Assembly: GCF_013459645.1 (NCBI RefSeq)
Contig: NZ_CP054861.1
Span: 5,258,001 to 5,322,000 of the forward strand
Length of the DNA stretch: 64,000 nucleotides
Reading direction: 5' to 3'
Source of the DNA: Martelella sp. NC20
GTDB taxonomy: Bacteria > Pseudomonadota > Alphaproteobacteria > Rhizobiales > Rhizobiaceae
Part shown: positions 44,223 to 54,158 of the stretch, piece after piece
Position numbering within the stretch: position 1 is the first letter of the stretch
Layout: every line of letters starts with the position of its first letter
The notes under the pieces: generated by a model
Database searches by the model: none
The model's input: the letters and a program-made list of their open reading frames with translations, nothing else
Told to the model about the DNA's origin: nothing
Translations under genes and position numbers: made by a program

Positions 44223-47200
44223 CTACCACTTCACCCGGAAACCGAGATTACCGCCATAGGAATAGGAGCCGCCGCTGAGGCCCGTTGCGGCGGTGACTTC
44301 GCCGTAGACGCCGTAGTTGGCATTGTTGGCATCGGTCCAGTCATAGGTCCCGCCTATGCCGATCTCGCCGGTCCAGTCATCGAGCGCGGATGATGCCACG
44401 AAGGTCTGCTCGATCACCGCCTTGGTCTCGCCCATGAACTCATGGTAGATATTGGCGATACCGTAGATATTGCCGCGGCGGGCGAGGCCGTTCGCATCTG
44501 TCGATATGAACTCCTTTTCGACCGCCAGACCGAGGCGCGCCTGCAGGCTGTCGCCATTGTCGAAGCTCGCATCGTCGTTATAGGCGCCGGTGAAGCTGTC
44601 GATTGCGACAGACGACCAGGCAAGCTGTGCCTGCGGGGTCAGGATCAGGTCATTGCTGTCCAGCAGGAACTGCTGGCCCGCCTCCACCGAAAGCGCGTAA
44701 CCGAAGGCATCGGAATTCTCAACGCCGTTGTAGAGATCATCCGCCTTGAGCTCACTCGAATACCATGTCGCCTGGGCCTGGCCGTCGGTGTAGAAGCCGT
44801 TCTCGCCATACCATGTCAGCGTGCCGCCGAAGCCATAACCATCCGGATGGACCTTGCTGTCGCCATAGACCGAGTCGAACTTGGCCTCACCCGTGCGGTA
44901 ATGCACCGTCAGCCCGGCGACCAGGGAGCCCGGCCCGTCGTCGTAGAACAGCCCGTCGACGCCTGCCTGGACCTCGAAGGTGGAGAGGTCGTATTTATAC
45001 CCGGTCGTGGAGCTCGAGGGATCGAGATGCGAGAAATCGCCGCTCATACGACCCCAGACATTCTCCAGGGCCGGCACCGCCTGCTGGAGCGGTATCAGCA
45101 CTGTGGTCTGGCTTCCGTTCTGGGAGATCTCGGGCGTGCCGGCGCTGTCGACGGAGGCCCCCGGCTGCGAATAGTAGCCCGGGTCCTTCGGCGTCAGTAT
45201 CGGCGGCGAGACCGGAGCAGGCGTTTCGGCGCCGAGCCAGGCCCGCTTGCCGACGCGCTGGCGCATGGTCGGAAGCTTGTTCATGTCCAAGAGCGCCGAC
45301 TGATAGCCTTCGTAAAGCGGCACGAAGGGCTGGAGCCGGGGCTGCGGGGGAACCGGCGGGCCTGGGGGGGACGGTGTCGGGTTGCCAACGGCCGAAAGAT
45401 AGACGCCGGGCGGATAACCGTTGGCGGGATCGCCCTCCAGGCTGTAGGTCAGTCCGTAGGCGTAGATGCCCGATGCGGTCATATCGTTCTTGTCGAGTTT
45501 GAACTCGTTCTGGTCGATATGGGTCCCCGTGGTCGTGTCGACGATCAGGACAGCGCCGGGATTGCCGGTCGTGCCGATGTCGGCGATCTCGAGCTGGGTG
45601 ACGCCGCCGAGGTCTTTCCCGACGGTCAGCACGTCCGCCTTCAGGTCGCCGAAATCGACATCAAGCGCGAGTTCGCCGCCATTGCTGGTATAGTCGCCCT
45701 CGACGATGAAGTTGCCGCCATAGGCGCCATCCTGCATCGAGAGCACGCCCTGGTTCGAGAGGTTGCCGTTAAGGGTGAAGCTCTGCCCCGTGCGGGTGCC
45801 GCCCATCACACTCGAACCGGCGAGCATATAGAGGTCGCCCATGTCATTGGCGTTGCCGCCGTCATAGCCGTCCAGCGTCATCCCGTCGTCGATGAACTTG
45901 ATCGCGAGATTCTCGTTGACGGTGAACTTTTCCCAGTTGGTGATGTTGCGGCCGGCGACGCTATCGTTGCTGGCGGCGAAGGTGATCTCGTCGATATCCG
46001 AACTGATCCTGCTTTCCGGCGCACCGCCATCCTCGCCGCCATCCAAAATGGCCGCCGCGAAGTTGGCGGAACCCGGAACCTCGATCAGGGCCGTGTCATT
46101 GCCGCCCTGGCCGTAGAACCCGCTGTTGAGTGTGCCGCCGGACCAGATGAAGGCATCCGATCCCTGGTTGATGGCGGGCGTTTCCGAGGGGTCGAAGTCG
46201 CCGTAGATATTGCCGGTGAAGGAACCGCCGGCAAGCGTGAAGCTCGAATTGCCGCCGCCCATCATCGCCGAGCCGGTGACCGTGCCTGTCGTGGTGAGGT
46301 TCATGTTGGTGCCGGCCTGGTCGTCGGCATTGTAGAAGGCATGCTGGCCGGCAGAACCGGAAGCATCGATGATCAGGTTGCCGCCGAAGGTGATCGTGGC
46401 CTGGGTCGCCGCCTGTCCGGCGCTCCAGCGCTCGGCAAAACCGACCGCCGCCTCGGCGTTGCCCGTGGCGGTGATCGTCGCGTCGTCGAGCGAGACGGTC
46501 GTCGCGGCGCCCTGGCTGTAGGCGCTGACGCCGAAGGCGTCTGCACCGGAGACATTGATCGTGGAGGCGAAGCCGTTACTGCTCGTCGTGACATCCGCCG
46601 TACCGGAACCGAGCGCTTCGGCATAAAGGCCGTAGGCGCCGCTGCCCGTAGTGGTGATGTGGCCGCTTTGGTAGCTGATGCTGGCATTGCCTGCGGCGCC
46701 CGTGTCCTGGTTGGTCACATAGATGGCGTGCGCACCGCTGCCGCTGGTATCTATCTTGGTGACGTCGCCGGTAAACTGGGCCGAGCCGTCATTTGACGAT
46801 TCCAGATAGACTGCATAAGAACCGTCGGTCGCTGTCGAAATGCTGCTGCCGTTGACCTCCTCTCCCGAGAAGGCGGCGACCACATTGCCTTTTCCGTGAT
46901 TCTTCAGATATATGCCGTGGGACGCTGCACCCTGCGTTGAAATGTCGGCCTTGCCGACAGCGGCGGTAATATCCGATGAGGCACCCGTGCCAAGGATCTC
47001 GGCGTCGACACCATAGGACCCGGCTCCCTTTGTTATGATGTTGCCCTGAATGAAGAGATCGATCGCGCCCCCCAAGGACGTGGCATAGGCGCCATGCGCA
47101 CCGTCGCCCGTGGTGGAAAGCTGTTGTCCCTGATCCGGATAGTTCTGCAAGATCATGCTGACCTTGCCCGCTCCGCCCGCCTGAGCATAAACGCCGTGAG

Positions 47201-48818
47201 CACCATCACCGGCGGTGGCGATATCACCCCAGAAATAATCGGCCTCGACGTCGCCCTTGGTGGTGGTCGCGGCAATGCCATAGGAGCCATCACCCGCTGT
47301 ACTGATCGTGCCGCCCTGCATGCCAGCATATGCCGTCCCTGTGTTGGCGGCTTCGGCAAAAATACCATATGCGTTTGCGCCATAGGTCGTGATCGTCAAG
47401 GGAGCGGTCTGCCCCGCGGCAAAAGCATAGGCCTGGCCGGTGGGGCTCATGCTTGTTGCGTAAAGGCCGTGGGACCCGCTTCCCTTCGTCGGATCCGACG
47501 AAGAACCCGTCGTGACCGACCCCGCGGTGGCGTAAACTTTGGCGTCGGAGAGATCTAGCACCGTGTTGATTTCGGCGACAAGGCCGGAGGCATCTTTGCC
47601 CGTTGTGGTGACTGTGCCGCCCGCCATGTTGACGGAAACTTCACCGTACCGCCTGCCCAGGGCGTAGACGGCGTCGCTGTTGTCGCCTTCGGTCGAGATC
47701 ACTCCGCCCTTGATGCTGGCATTCGCGGCGCCCGAGGTGATATTGTAAGCATAGACTGCGGGGGCTGTGGAGCCCTTTGTCGAAACCGTGCCACCCTCGA
47801 CGGAAACCAGTGCGTTGGCGGTCGATGAATCGTTGCCCTGCGCCCGCGAGTGCAGTGCCGGCGAGTAGTCCCCCTCGGACGCGACGCTCCCGTCGGTCAT
47901 CCAGATCTGGGCATCGCCACCACCGTCAGCTTCGACAATAACCGTGGAGGAGCCATTTCGAAACTGTTGTGAATCTGTCGCCGCCCCCTGCCCGGTCGAC
48001 AGCACTGTCGTTCCCGAGAGATTGATCACGGCGTCATTCAGGCCGACCGCGATGGCGATCACCGCGTTGGACTCATCAGCGTTCATCGTGATGGTACCGC
48101 CCGACAGATTGACGATATTCTGCGCCTGAGCCGGTGTGTTGAAAAACGTCGTGTTCTGCACACCGCCCAATCCTGTCGCCCCCGGGCTCGCATTGGCCGT
48201 GATTGTGCCTCCGGTCATGTTCACGACTGACGAACCTGTACCTGTGTTGTTGATCGTGAGACCGCCCGCCGCATTGCCCGAAACCACGATGCTGCCGCCC
48301 GAAAAATCGACCTGCATATCGGAACTCGTGGTCGGGTCACTGGTCGTCAAAATCAAGCCCGCTGTGTAGTCGCCGTTATTCTGGACCACTCCGCTCTTCA
48401 TACTGACGGAAAGATCGCCCGACGCCCCCGCGCCTGCTTCGATCCGAAGAGCCCCAGGAAAATGGTCGACGTCAGGATCGCTGCCCGTGGCCGAGGCGAC
48501 GACGCCCGCACCGGTATCGATGTCCACTTTAACATCCCCGGTTGCTGCCGCCGCTGTCGTAATGGTCACGCCGCCAGTGACACTGACCCCGCCCGGCAGG
48601 CTGAGCGTCAGCGCATCCACGCCAGTATAAGTGATGCCGGACGGGTAGGGACCCGAACAGGTCGCGGTCGGCGGCGCTCCGCAGTCATCGGCATAGGCCG
48701 CGCCGGACGGCAGCCCGATCGCGACGGCGGCCGCGATGATCGCTCTGGCAGAGACGGACGACAACATCGACGAAGACGAGACGCAAAAGCGTATTTCGCT
48801 GTTCTCATAAAATAACAT
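44223..48818 (-). CDS. Autotransporter (type Va) with repetitive beta-helix passenger
   Basis: A 1531-residue classical autotransporter. The signal peptide is of the extended type, with hydrophobic core AIIAAAVAIGLPSGAAYA and cleavage near residue 43. The passenger (about 44-1140) is Ala/Gly/Ser/Thr-rich and full of beta-helix rungs such as GDGAHGVYAQ, GSGAYGLYAE and GDGSYGIAAT, mostly between 330 and 800. A Pro-rich linker (PSPPGPPVPPQP, about 1150) precedes the outer-membrane barrel (about 1250-1531), which ends in FRVKW with the terminal aromatic residue. AGGAG lies upstream of the ATG. The barrel exports the passenger to the cell surface; ligand unknown. It is flanked on both sides by the Ig-like family. 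Confidence 0.93.
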   Translation of the reverse strand: MLFYENSEIRFCVSSSSMLSSVSARAIIAAAVAIGLPSGAAYADDCGAPPTATCSGPYPSGITYTGVDALTLSLPGGVSVTGGVTITTAAAATGDVKVDIDTGAGVVASATGSDPDVDHFPGALRIEAGAGASGDLSVSMKSGVVQNNGDYTAGLILTTSDPTTSSDMQVDFSGGSIVVSGNAAGGLTINNTGTGSSVVNMTGGTITANASPGATGLGGVQNTTFFNTPAQAQNIVNLSGGTITMNADESNAVIAIAVGLNDAVINLSGTTVLSTGQGAATDSQQFRNGSSTVIVEADGGGDAQIWMTDGSVASEGDYSPALHSRAQGNDSSTANALVSVEGGTVSTKGSTAPAVYAYNITSGAANASIKGGVISTEGDNSDAVYALGRRYGEVSVNMAGGTVTTTGKDASGLVAEINTVLDLSDAKVYATAGSVTTGSSSDPTKGSGSHGLYATSMSPTGQAYAFAAGQTAPLTITTYGANAYGIFAEAANTGTAYAGMQGGTISTAGDGSYGIAATTTKGDVEADYFWGDIATAGDGAHGVYAQAGGAGKVSMILQNYPDQGQQLSTTGDGAHGAYATSLGGAIDLFIQGNIITKGAGSYGVDAEILGTGASSDITAAVGKADISTQGAASHGIYLKNHGKGNVVAAFSGEEVNGSSISTATDGSYAVYLESSNDGSAQFTGDVTKIDTSGSGAHAIYVTNQDTGAAGNASISYQSGHITTTGSGAYGLYAEALGSGTADVTTSSNGFASTINVSGADAFGVSAYSQGAATTVSLDDATITATGNAEAAVGFAERWSAGQAATQATITFGGNLIIDASGSAGQHAFYNADDQAGTNMNLTTTGTVTGSAMMGGGNSSFTLAGGSFTGNIYGDFDPSETPAINQGSDAFIWSGGTLNSGFYGQGGNDTALIEVPGSANFAAAILDGGEDGGAPESRISSDIDEITFAASNDSVAGRNITNWEKFTVNENLAIKFIDDGMTLDGYDGGNANDMGDLYMLAGSSVMGGTRTGQSFTLNGNLSNQGVLSMQDGAYGGNFIVEGDYTSNGGELALDVDFGDLKADVLTVGKDLGGVTQLEIADIGTTGNPGAVLIVDTTTGTHIDQNEFKLDKNDMTASGIYAYGLTYSLEGDPANGYPPGVYLSAVGNPTPSPPGPPVPPQPRLQPFVPLYEGYQSALLDMNKLPTMRQRVGKRAWLGAETPAPVSPPILTPKDPGYYSQPGASVDSAGTPEISQNGSQTTVLIPLQQAVPALENVWGRMSGDFSHLDPSSSTTGYKYDLSTFEVQAGVDGLFYDDGPGSLVAGLTVHYRTGEAKFDSVYGDSKVHPDGYGFGGTLTWYGENGFYTDGQAQATWYSSELKADDLYNGVENSDAFGYALSVEAGQQFLLDSNDLILTPQAQLAWSSVAIDSFTGAYNDDASFDNGDSLQARLGLAVEKEFISTDANGLARRGNIYGIANIYHEFMGETKAVIEQTFVASSALDDWTGEIGIGGTYDWTDANNANYGVYGEVTAATGLSGGSYSYGGNLGFRVKW

Positions 48819-49838
48819 TTCAGCTCTCCTGAACCTACGAACAAATCGATAAATAAAAAATCCACTTTAATGGTTAATTTTGAATTAAACTTATTTTAAA
48901 CTCGATTATAACTTTCATTATATATTTAAGTTAATAATAATATTGTTTTTTAGGCGAAACTAAATTTAAAGAAATATCAATTGTATTAATTTATCAAGGA
49001 ATGACATTCTCTGTTCAAAGCTGATAGGCTTCTACGGGCAATAGCGAACGGATGTATCCGTCAGGATCAATCGTCTTTGAGTGCGCATATTGCTCGAATG
49101 CAACCGTATTCGCGCGCCATCAGCATGGTGTGATCTGGCCATGATTCGGGAAGCGCGACGATCGTGTTGACGGTCGCAACGGTGGCGCGCGATCGAGTTT
49201 CCACAACGCCGCCCCTTATCTGCGTACCCATCAAAACCCGCCCTTCGTCGCTCATATCGACGGCACCAGTGCAGACAGCCATGTGAAGGGCGACCAGCAT
49301 GTCCTCACATCCGCCCGATCGCGGACTGGCGGATGAGCGCCGGCATCAAACTCGTTGACGACAAGCCGCCGTCACCTGGCTGTGCCTGCATCCCGTGGCT
49401 GATCGCAGAAACACTGAAACCGGAGACGTGCCGTTTTGTCACGGCAGCTTCACCAAACGAGGCACCATGACGCCCATGATATCCAACCTGAAGGGCGCCA
49501 GCGCATTCGTTCGAACGGATACGCGACCTGAATTTGGCGGAGATCGATCCCGCAACCGGACGAGCAGAAAGCCACAGCCTTGATGCGCGTGCCCGGTCAG
49601 GGCTACGCCGCCGTAGCCAATGAAATAGCTGCGTTTTCCGGAGTTTCGCCGTGCGGTGGCACCCATATGTGCTGCCGGCGACTGGCGCGGCATACACCAT
49701 CCGAGTCGCCAATTTAAACCTATGGTTGTATTTTTATCTGGACAACCTATGGTAGGTTCCGCTACCTTTCAATTGGCGTCGCGCACAAAGCCGTTGCCGA
49801 AAAAGCACCAGATCAAACCACTATCTCGGAGAAAAACC
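48819..49838. other. 1-kb intergenic region, AT-rich then degenerate
   Basis: From about 48835 to 49015 the DNA is strikingly AT-rich (long runs of A, T and TAAT), in contrast to the GC-rich genes on either side; it holds the autotransporter promoter. From 49050 to 49700 it is GC-rich again with short overlapping frames on both strands and no recognised protein, possibly decayed mobile DNA. The last 130 bases carry the shared motif before the Ig-like gene. Confidence 0.6.
49713..49757 (+). promoter_or_regulatory. Shared upstream motif of Ig-like gene B
   Basis: TTTAAACCTATGGTTGTATT (49713-49732) is followed by GGACAACCTATGGTAGGTT. The left part is nearly identical to the sequence before the gene at 54159, where it forms a perfect inverted repeat; here the right arm is altered. 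It lies about 100 bases before the start codon, suiting a promoter or operator. Confidence 0.6.
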
Positions 49839-52013
49839 ATGTCCATGGAGACCGGGGACCTGATGTCCCTCGCACCCGACACCCAGCGGCCACTGCCGCC
49901 AGAGATCAGTTTCGATCCCACAACCGGGATCTTTTCCGGCGCCACCGCGCCAGGTACATCCATCAGGATCGAAAGCAGTGACGACCAGCAGTCGTTCACG
50001 GCAAAGCCCTGCTCCAACGGCAAATGGGAGGTCATTCTCGGCAAGCCGCCGCGCTGGTATACCGTGTTCACCATCTGGGCCCAGCATATGGGCTCCGGCG
50101 CAACCTCTGACAAGATCAAGTTCACCTTCGGCGGCAGCAGCCCGAAACTGAAAGATATCTATGTCAGCGGGACATTCGCCTGCGGCATTTCCGATGCGCC
50201 GGCCAACGTCACCGTGCATGGTCCGAACGGCGACCTTCTCGGCTGCGCCTTCGCCTTCGGCAAAAACGGCAGCTGGAATGTCAAGTTGCCTGAGAAGCTC
50301 GCCGCCGGAGAGAAGGTCTGTATCGTTGCCAAGCTGCTTAACGGCAACAATTCCATGCCGCTGTTCGCCGAGGTGGACACATTCGCGGTCGAAGAGCGCT
50401 GCCCCTCTCATTTTTCGGGCTCCGGCGCGCGTCCGGGCGACAAGATCCAGATTTTTGACGTGGGCGGCGGGCCCCTGCTCGGTACCGCCAAAGCGACGGC
50501 CACCGGCACCTGGTCCGTTTCATTCGACCCGCCGCTCGCGGCAAACAAGCGCGTCTACATCCGCCGTGTCCACAAGGGCGGTTCTACCGCCGAAGGTCCG
50601 ACCATTTTCGGGTTCTTCGACGGTATCATTCCCGCCGACATCGACGGTGTCGACAGTTCGGCAGCTTGGGGAACCGGCACGCCGGGTTATTGGGTCAACG
50701 TTGACCAATACCCAGTTTGGGGGTCGCCAATAATGGACAATTTCCCGGTTCAGATCGCAGAGAATGGCAGTTGGTCCAAAACCTTGTATCCGCCCCAGCA
50801 AGGGACAAAGTACGCGACACGAACATCGACCCAGTCAAATGGCGGCACATATTCAAATTCCTACAGTTGCGCCGAATATATGGGCACTCGGCCAAACCCG
50901 CCTCATGTTTCCTCTATCGATTCATCCGGCATTAGCGGTTATGCGGACCAGAGCAAATATGTCGTGATTTCCTCGACCAGCTACGGCTCAATCACGACGG
51001 CGAACGTTGACCCGACCGGCTATTGGTATTTCAACTATAACCTAAGCACCGTGGATCCATCAGGCGAGGTCTTCAGTATCAGCACGCTCTATAACCCCAG
51101 CGGCATCGACGTAACATCGTCTTCAACCGCGACCTTGGTGTCGGATCCGGACGACACCGTTCCGGCAGTCCCGGTGATGACCCAATATGACGGTTACACC
51201 TTCGCCGGCACCGAGCAGACGATGCCCACGCAAATCAAGGTTTTCGACAAAGATGAAGGCGGCACCGTTACCAAGGACCCGATGCCCGTCAACAATTCCA
51301 GCTGGACATCGGCCAATTCGACGCTCAACGACCTCAACAACGGCAGGCAGCCGCCAGTTCCCCTGGGCGATAGGGTTTTCCCGCAGGCACGCTACATAAA
51401 ATCGACCGGTGAACCCGGTGCGACCATGGTGGGCGCCACTTCTTACGTTGGCACACCGCCCACCACCGTGAAGGTACCCATCCCGCCCGAAATCGACTAT
51501 GTCGTCGGTTCGACCATAAACGGAACATCGCAGATTAATGTCAACATCAAGCTGAGTTCGAACGTAGGAGGCAACATAACGAACTATCCAACGATTCCAT
51601 TCACCACCGATGGAAACTGGACTATCAACATTCCCGCCGCGCTGCCAACAAATGCGATTTTCACCGCTGTGGCGTATTATGAGGAAGACCAGCCGTCGGA
51701 TCCATATGTCAAATGGGTTGGACACGATATCAAAATGAGTCCCAACATAACAGCGGTCACTTCGACAAGTGTGACGGTAAATCAACTTGACCCCGGCCCG
51801 CAGGAAATCATCGGCTGGCGCTCGAGCGACGGAATGAAGATCGTAGATTCCTCGCTTAATCCCTCTGACTCGGGTACCGATCACGTTCTTCCTTACCTCC
51901 CGGGCGTCACACTTTCCGAACACGACCAGATCAATCTGGTTTCAGCCTTCCCCGATGGCGGCACGATGTCGGAGTATGACTCCAAACCGGAAGGCTATCC
52001 ACAAGTGCACTGA
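49839..52013 (+). CDS. Ig-like repeat protein (locus B)
   Basis: 724 residues built of about seven Ig-like beta-sandwich modules. The N-terminus MSMETGDLMSLAPDTQRPLP and module 1 (IFSGATAPGTSIRI, WEVILGKPPRWYTVFTIWA) define the family, module 2 begins PKLKDIYVSGTFACG, and module 3 has FSGSGARPGDKIQIFDV. The C-terminal pair begins PIPPEIDYVVGSTINGTS and ends WRSSDGMKIVD...NLVSAFPDGGTM. ATG 49839 is chosen for CGGAGAAAAACC upstream, a spacing shared by all paralogs; the frame is open 61 codons further up. No signal peptide, anchor or RTX-like export signal is visible, so how or whether it leaves the cell is unknown. Confidence 0.8.
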   Translation: MSMETGDLMSLAPDTQRPLPPEISFDPTTGIFSGATAPGTSIRIESSDDQQSFTAKPCSNGKWEVILGKPPRWYTVFTIWAQHMGSGATSDKIKFTFGGSSPKLKDIYVSGTFACGISDAPANVTVHGPNGDLLGCAFAFGKNGSWNVKLPEKLAAGEKVCIVAKLLNGNNSMPLFAEVDTFAVEERCPSHFSGSGARPGDKIQIFDVGGGPLLGTAKATATGTWSVSFDPPLAANKRVYIRRVHKGGSTAEGPTIFGFFDGIIPADIDGVDSSAAWGTGTPGYWVNVDQYPVWGSPIMDNFPVQIAENGSWSKTLYPPQQGTKYATRTSTQSNGGTYSNSYSCAEYMGTRPNPPHVSSIDSSGISGYADQSKYVVISSTSYGSITTANVDPTGYWYFNYNLSTVDPSGEVFSISTLYNPSGIDVTSSSTATLVSDPDDTVPAVPVMTQYDGYTFAGTEQTMPTQIKVFDKDEGGTVTKDPMPVNNSSWTSANSTLNDLNNGRQPPVPLGDRVFPQARYIKSTGEPGATMVGATSYVGTPPTTVKVPIPPEIDYVVGSTINGTSQINVNIKLSSNVGGNITNYPTIPFTTDGNWTINIPAALPTNAIFTAVAYYEEDQPSDPYVKWVGHDIKMSPNITAVTSTSVTVNQLDPGPQEIIGWRSSDGMKIVDSSLNPSDSGTDHVLPYLPGVTLSEHDQINLVSAFPDGGTMSEYDSKPEGYPQVH

Positions 52014-52020
52014 CGACATC

Positions 52021-52054
52021 GGGGCAGGCGGCACAAGCACGTGCCGCCTGCCCC
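52021..52054 (+). terminator. Strong hairpin after Ig-like gene B
   Basis: GGGGCAGGCGGCAC (52021-52034) pairs perfectly with 52041-52054 around a 6-base loop, starting 8 bases after the stop. No T-run follows. Confidence 0.65.
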
Positions 52055-52205
52055 CCTGCACAGCCGGCGCTGTGTCGCCGGCTGTCGATGCCAAGGTCAC
52101 ATCTGCATGTCGAACAGCACCAGGTTCGCGTGCACCCAACATTCGCCGAGCGGGAACCACGCTGACGCGTCCGCGCAGGACGACAACACTCTTGCGGAGA
52201 ACACC

Positions 52206-53798
52206 ATGTCTATGGAGACCGGGACCACCGTGCCCCACAAAGCCAATACGCAGCGGCCGCTGCCGCCGGAAATCAAATTCCACATACCAACCGGCACCTT
52301 CTCCGGTACGGCCGAACCGGGCAAGGTCATCAAGCTCACGAACACCGCCGACAAACACACCCGGTTGGCGCCCGTCGACAAGGACGGCCACTGGGAAATC
52401 GTGATGGGAAAGGAGCCACGGTGGTATACCATCTTTCAAATCTGGGCCAGCGACCCTGCCACCGGAGCGACCTCGCACACGACCAATTATACTTTTGGCG
52501 GCAACAAAGTGATGCTGAAAGACGTCTATGCCAGCCGTTCGCTCGTCTTCGGCCGTGCACGGCCAGGCACCGAGATCATCGTCTTCGGACCAGCGGGCCA
52601 GACCCTCGGCCGCACCTTCGTCTTTGGCAGGGAAAGTGGATGGGCCGTCAACTTCCGCGAGGCGCTTGATGCCGGAGAAAAAGTCTGCGTCATCGCATCG
52701 CGCCCCGACGGCAGCACGTCCATGCCCGTGTTCGTCAAGGCCGAGACCTTCTCGGTCGATGACCGCAATGTGGGCCGCATCGCCGGCGCCGGCGCCAGAA
52801 CCGGAGACAGATTCGAAATCATCGACGTCGCTTCCGACCAGAAGATCGCGGAGGCAACAGTGACGGACGCGGGCAACTGGTCGGCAAATTTCGCCGATAT
52901 GCTGGAGGCCGGCACGCGGATCGGCATCGAGCGCTTTCATCAGGACGGTTCGTCATCCACGGGGCCGATTGTGACGGTAACGACGCATAACTGCCCTGCG
53001 CCCGTCATCGATCTGATTTCGGCTTCTGAAGTCGCGGGGACGGCGCGACCCGGCCTGCTCGTCCGCTACAACCGTTATCGTGACAGTCAGCCGGTTGTCG
53101 CCGAGAGTATACGCGTTCCACCTTCCGGCACATGGACAGTCCCGGAAACGGACCTTCAGGAGGGAGACAGCATTGTCGCGACAACGGCTGACAGTTCCGG
53201 CATGACGACGTCGCAGCTCTATGCCTCCGTCACTGTCGGAAGCGCTCGGCCGGGCATACCGCTCGTCGCTTCTACAGCAGCAGATTGCGCTTCGGGCTAC
53301 GCCAATCCCGGCGATTATGTCGTGGCCTCCACCACCGCAGATGGCGTAATCGCCTGGAGCCAGGTGAAGGACGACGCGACATGGGCCGTGCAATGGACGC
53401 CGCTTCCGGACTGGAGCGACGAAACGATGCTGGTGCACTTCACCATTTATACCGCTCTTGCCGGAGGTGGTCACGACACACCGTCTTCACATTCGTGCAT
53501 TCGCTACGCCAGTGAATCCGCGGACCCGCCCCCCAAACCTGTGATTACGAGCTGGTCTCAAGCAGATGCAACCTTCCACGGCACTGAGGGTTTGGTTCAA
53601 ACCAAAATCAAGATTTTCAACACCGAGACCTATTCAACCGTGGCGAAAACCCCGCAGGAAATCACAAGCAGCAACTGGTCGGAGATAGCCGACTATCCTC
53701 CTAGTCCCGGTGATGGGGTTTACGCCCAAGCCATCGGAACGACGGACAGTGGCGACCCCGGCGCGACATCCGACCAATCAGATACTTTCTACTGTTGA
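52206..53798 (+). CDS. Ig-like repeat protein lacking the common C-terminus (locus C)
   Basis: 530 residues. The N-terminal half is a close paralog of locus B: RPLPPEIKFHIPTGTFSGTA, WEIVMGKEPRWYTIFQIWA, FVFGRESGWAVNF, VCVIASRPDGSTSMPVFVKA and RIAGAGARTGDRFEI. After about residue 270 three further modules follow (PVIDLISASEVAGTARPG; PGIPLVASTAADCASGYANP; PKPVITSWSQADATFHGTEG). It ends DQSDTFYC where the paralogs have a PPEIDY module pair, so the C-terminal WRSSDG region is absent. ATG 52206 has GCGGAGAACACC before it. No export signal seen. It lies 192 bases after locus B, with a hairpin between. Confidence 0.78.
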   Translation: MSMETGTTVPHKANTQRPLPPEIKFHIPTGTFSGTAEPGKVIKLTNTADKHTRLAPVDKDGHWEIVMGKEPRWYTIFQIWASDPATGATSHTTNYTFGGNKVMLKDVYASRSLVFGRARPGTEIIVFGPAGQTLGRTFVFGRESGWAVNFREALDAGEKVCVIASRPDGSTSMPVFVKAETFSVDDRNVGRIAGAGARTGDRFEIIDVASDQKIAEATVTDAGNWSANFADMLEAGTRIGIERFHQDGSSSTGPIVTVTTHNCPAPVIDLISASEVAGTARPGLLVRYNRYRDSQPVVAESIRVPPSGTWTVPETDLQEGDSIVATTADSSGMTTSQLYASVTVGSARPGIPLVASTAADCASGYANPGDYVVASTTADGVIAWSQVKDDATWAVQWTPLPDWSDETMLVHFTIYTALAGGGHDTPSSHSCIRYASESADPPPKPVITSWSQADATFHGTEGLVQTKIKIFNTETYSTVAKTPQEITSSNWSEIADYPPSPGDGVYAQAIGTTDSGDPGATSDQSDTFYC

Positions 53799-53876
53799 TC
53801 CGGCATTCGAGATCGCCTCGAACGTGAAGCGTTGGGATCGCTTGGGCCGCAACCTGCAACCCAACCATGCAAAGGC

Positions 53877-53905
53877 CGGCCAGATGGCGTTACGTCATCT
53901 GGCCG
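53877..53905 (+). terminator. Hairpin after Ig-like gene C
   Basis: CGGCCAGATG (53877-53886) pairs with CATCTGGCCG (53896-53905); the loop can pair further (CGT-T-ACG). TCTTC follows. It lies 78 bases after the stop of the preceding gene. Confidence 0.6.
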
Positions 53906-54031
53906 TCTTCGCCCTTGGCGGCCGTGGACAAGTCACTCACCGAAAATACAATCTTTTCAAGAAAATTTTCGTCTTTCACCGTGCACTTGCCTTGCTGTCG
54001 ACAGACAGTCGGGGTGGTTGTTCAGTCGGTA

Positions 54032-54079
54032 TATTAAACCTATGGTTGTATTTTTACATAGACAACCATAGGTTTAATA
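54032..54079 (+). promoter_or_regulatory. Perfect 18-bp inverted repeat upstream of Ig-like gene D
   Basis: TATTAAACCTATGGTTGT (54032-54049) and its exact complement (54062-54079) flank the 12-base spacer ATTTTTACATAG. The same left arm and spacer occur before locus B and, more loosely, before the broken N-terminus at 43865. It lies 80 bases before the start codon. It may be a regulator site, an RNA hairpin in the leader, or an invertible promoter element. Confidence 0.7.
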
Positions 54080-54158
54080 CGCTATCTTTCAAAAGGCATC
54101 GTGCTCCAATCCGTTGCCGCAAAGCTTCACGAGAAAACAACTTTTACGGAGATGAACC

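Noticed and set aside
44442..46796. 784-codon plus-strand open frame opposite the autotransporter
   Set aside because: A shadow of the repetitive GC-rich passenger; composition (runs of Arg, Ala, Gly, Asp, Ile) is that of an antisense frame and no motif is present.
49067..49712. Short minus-strand frames (77 and 135 codons) before Ig-like gene B
   Set aside because: No similarity, no ribosome site, overlapping frames on both strands; may be decayed DNA, so left unannotated as genes.
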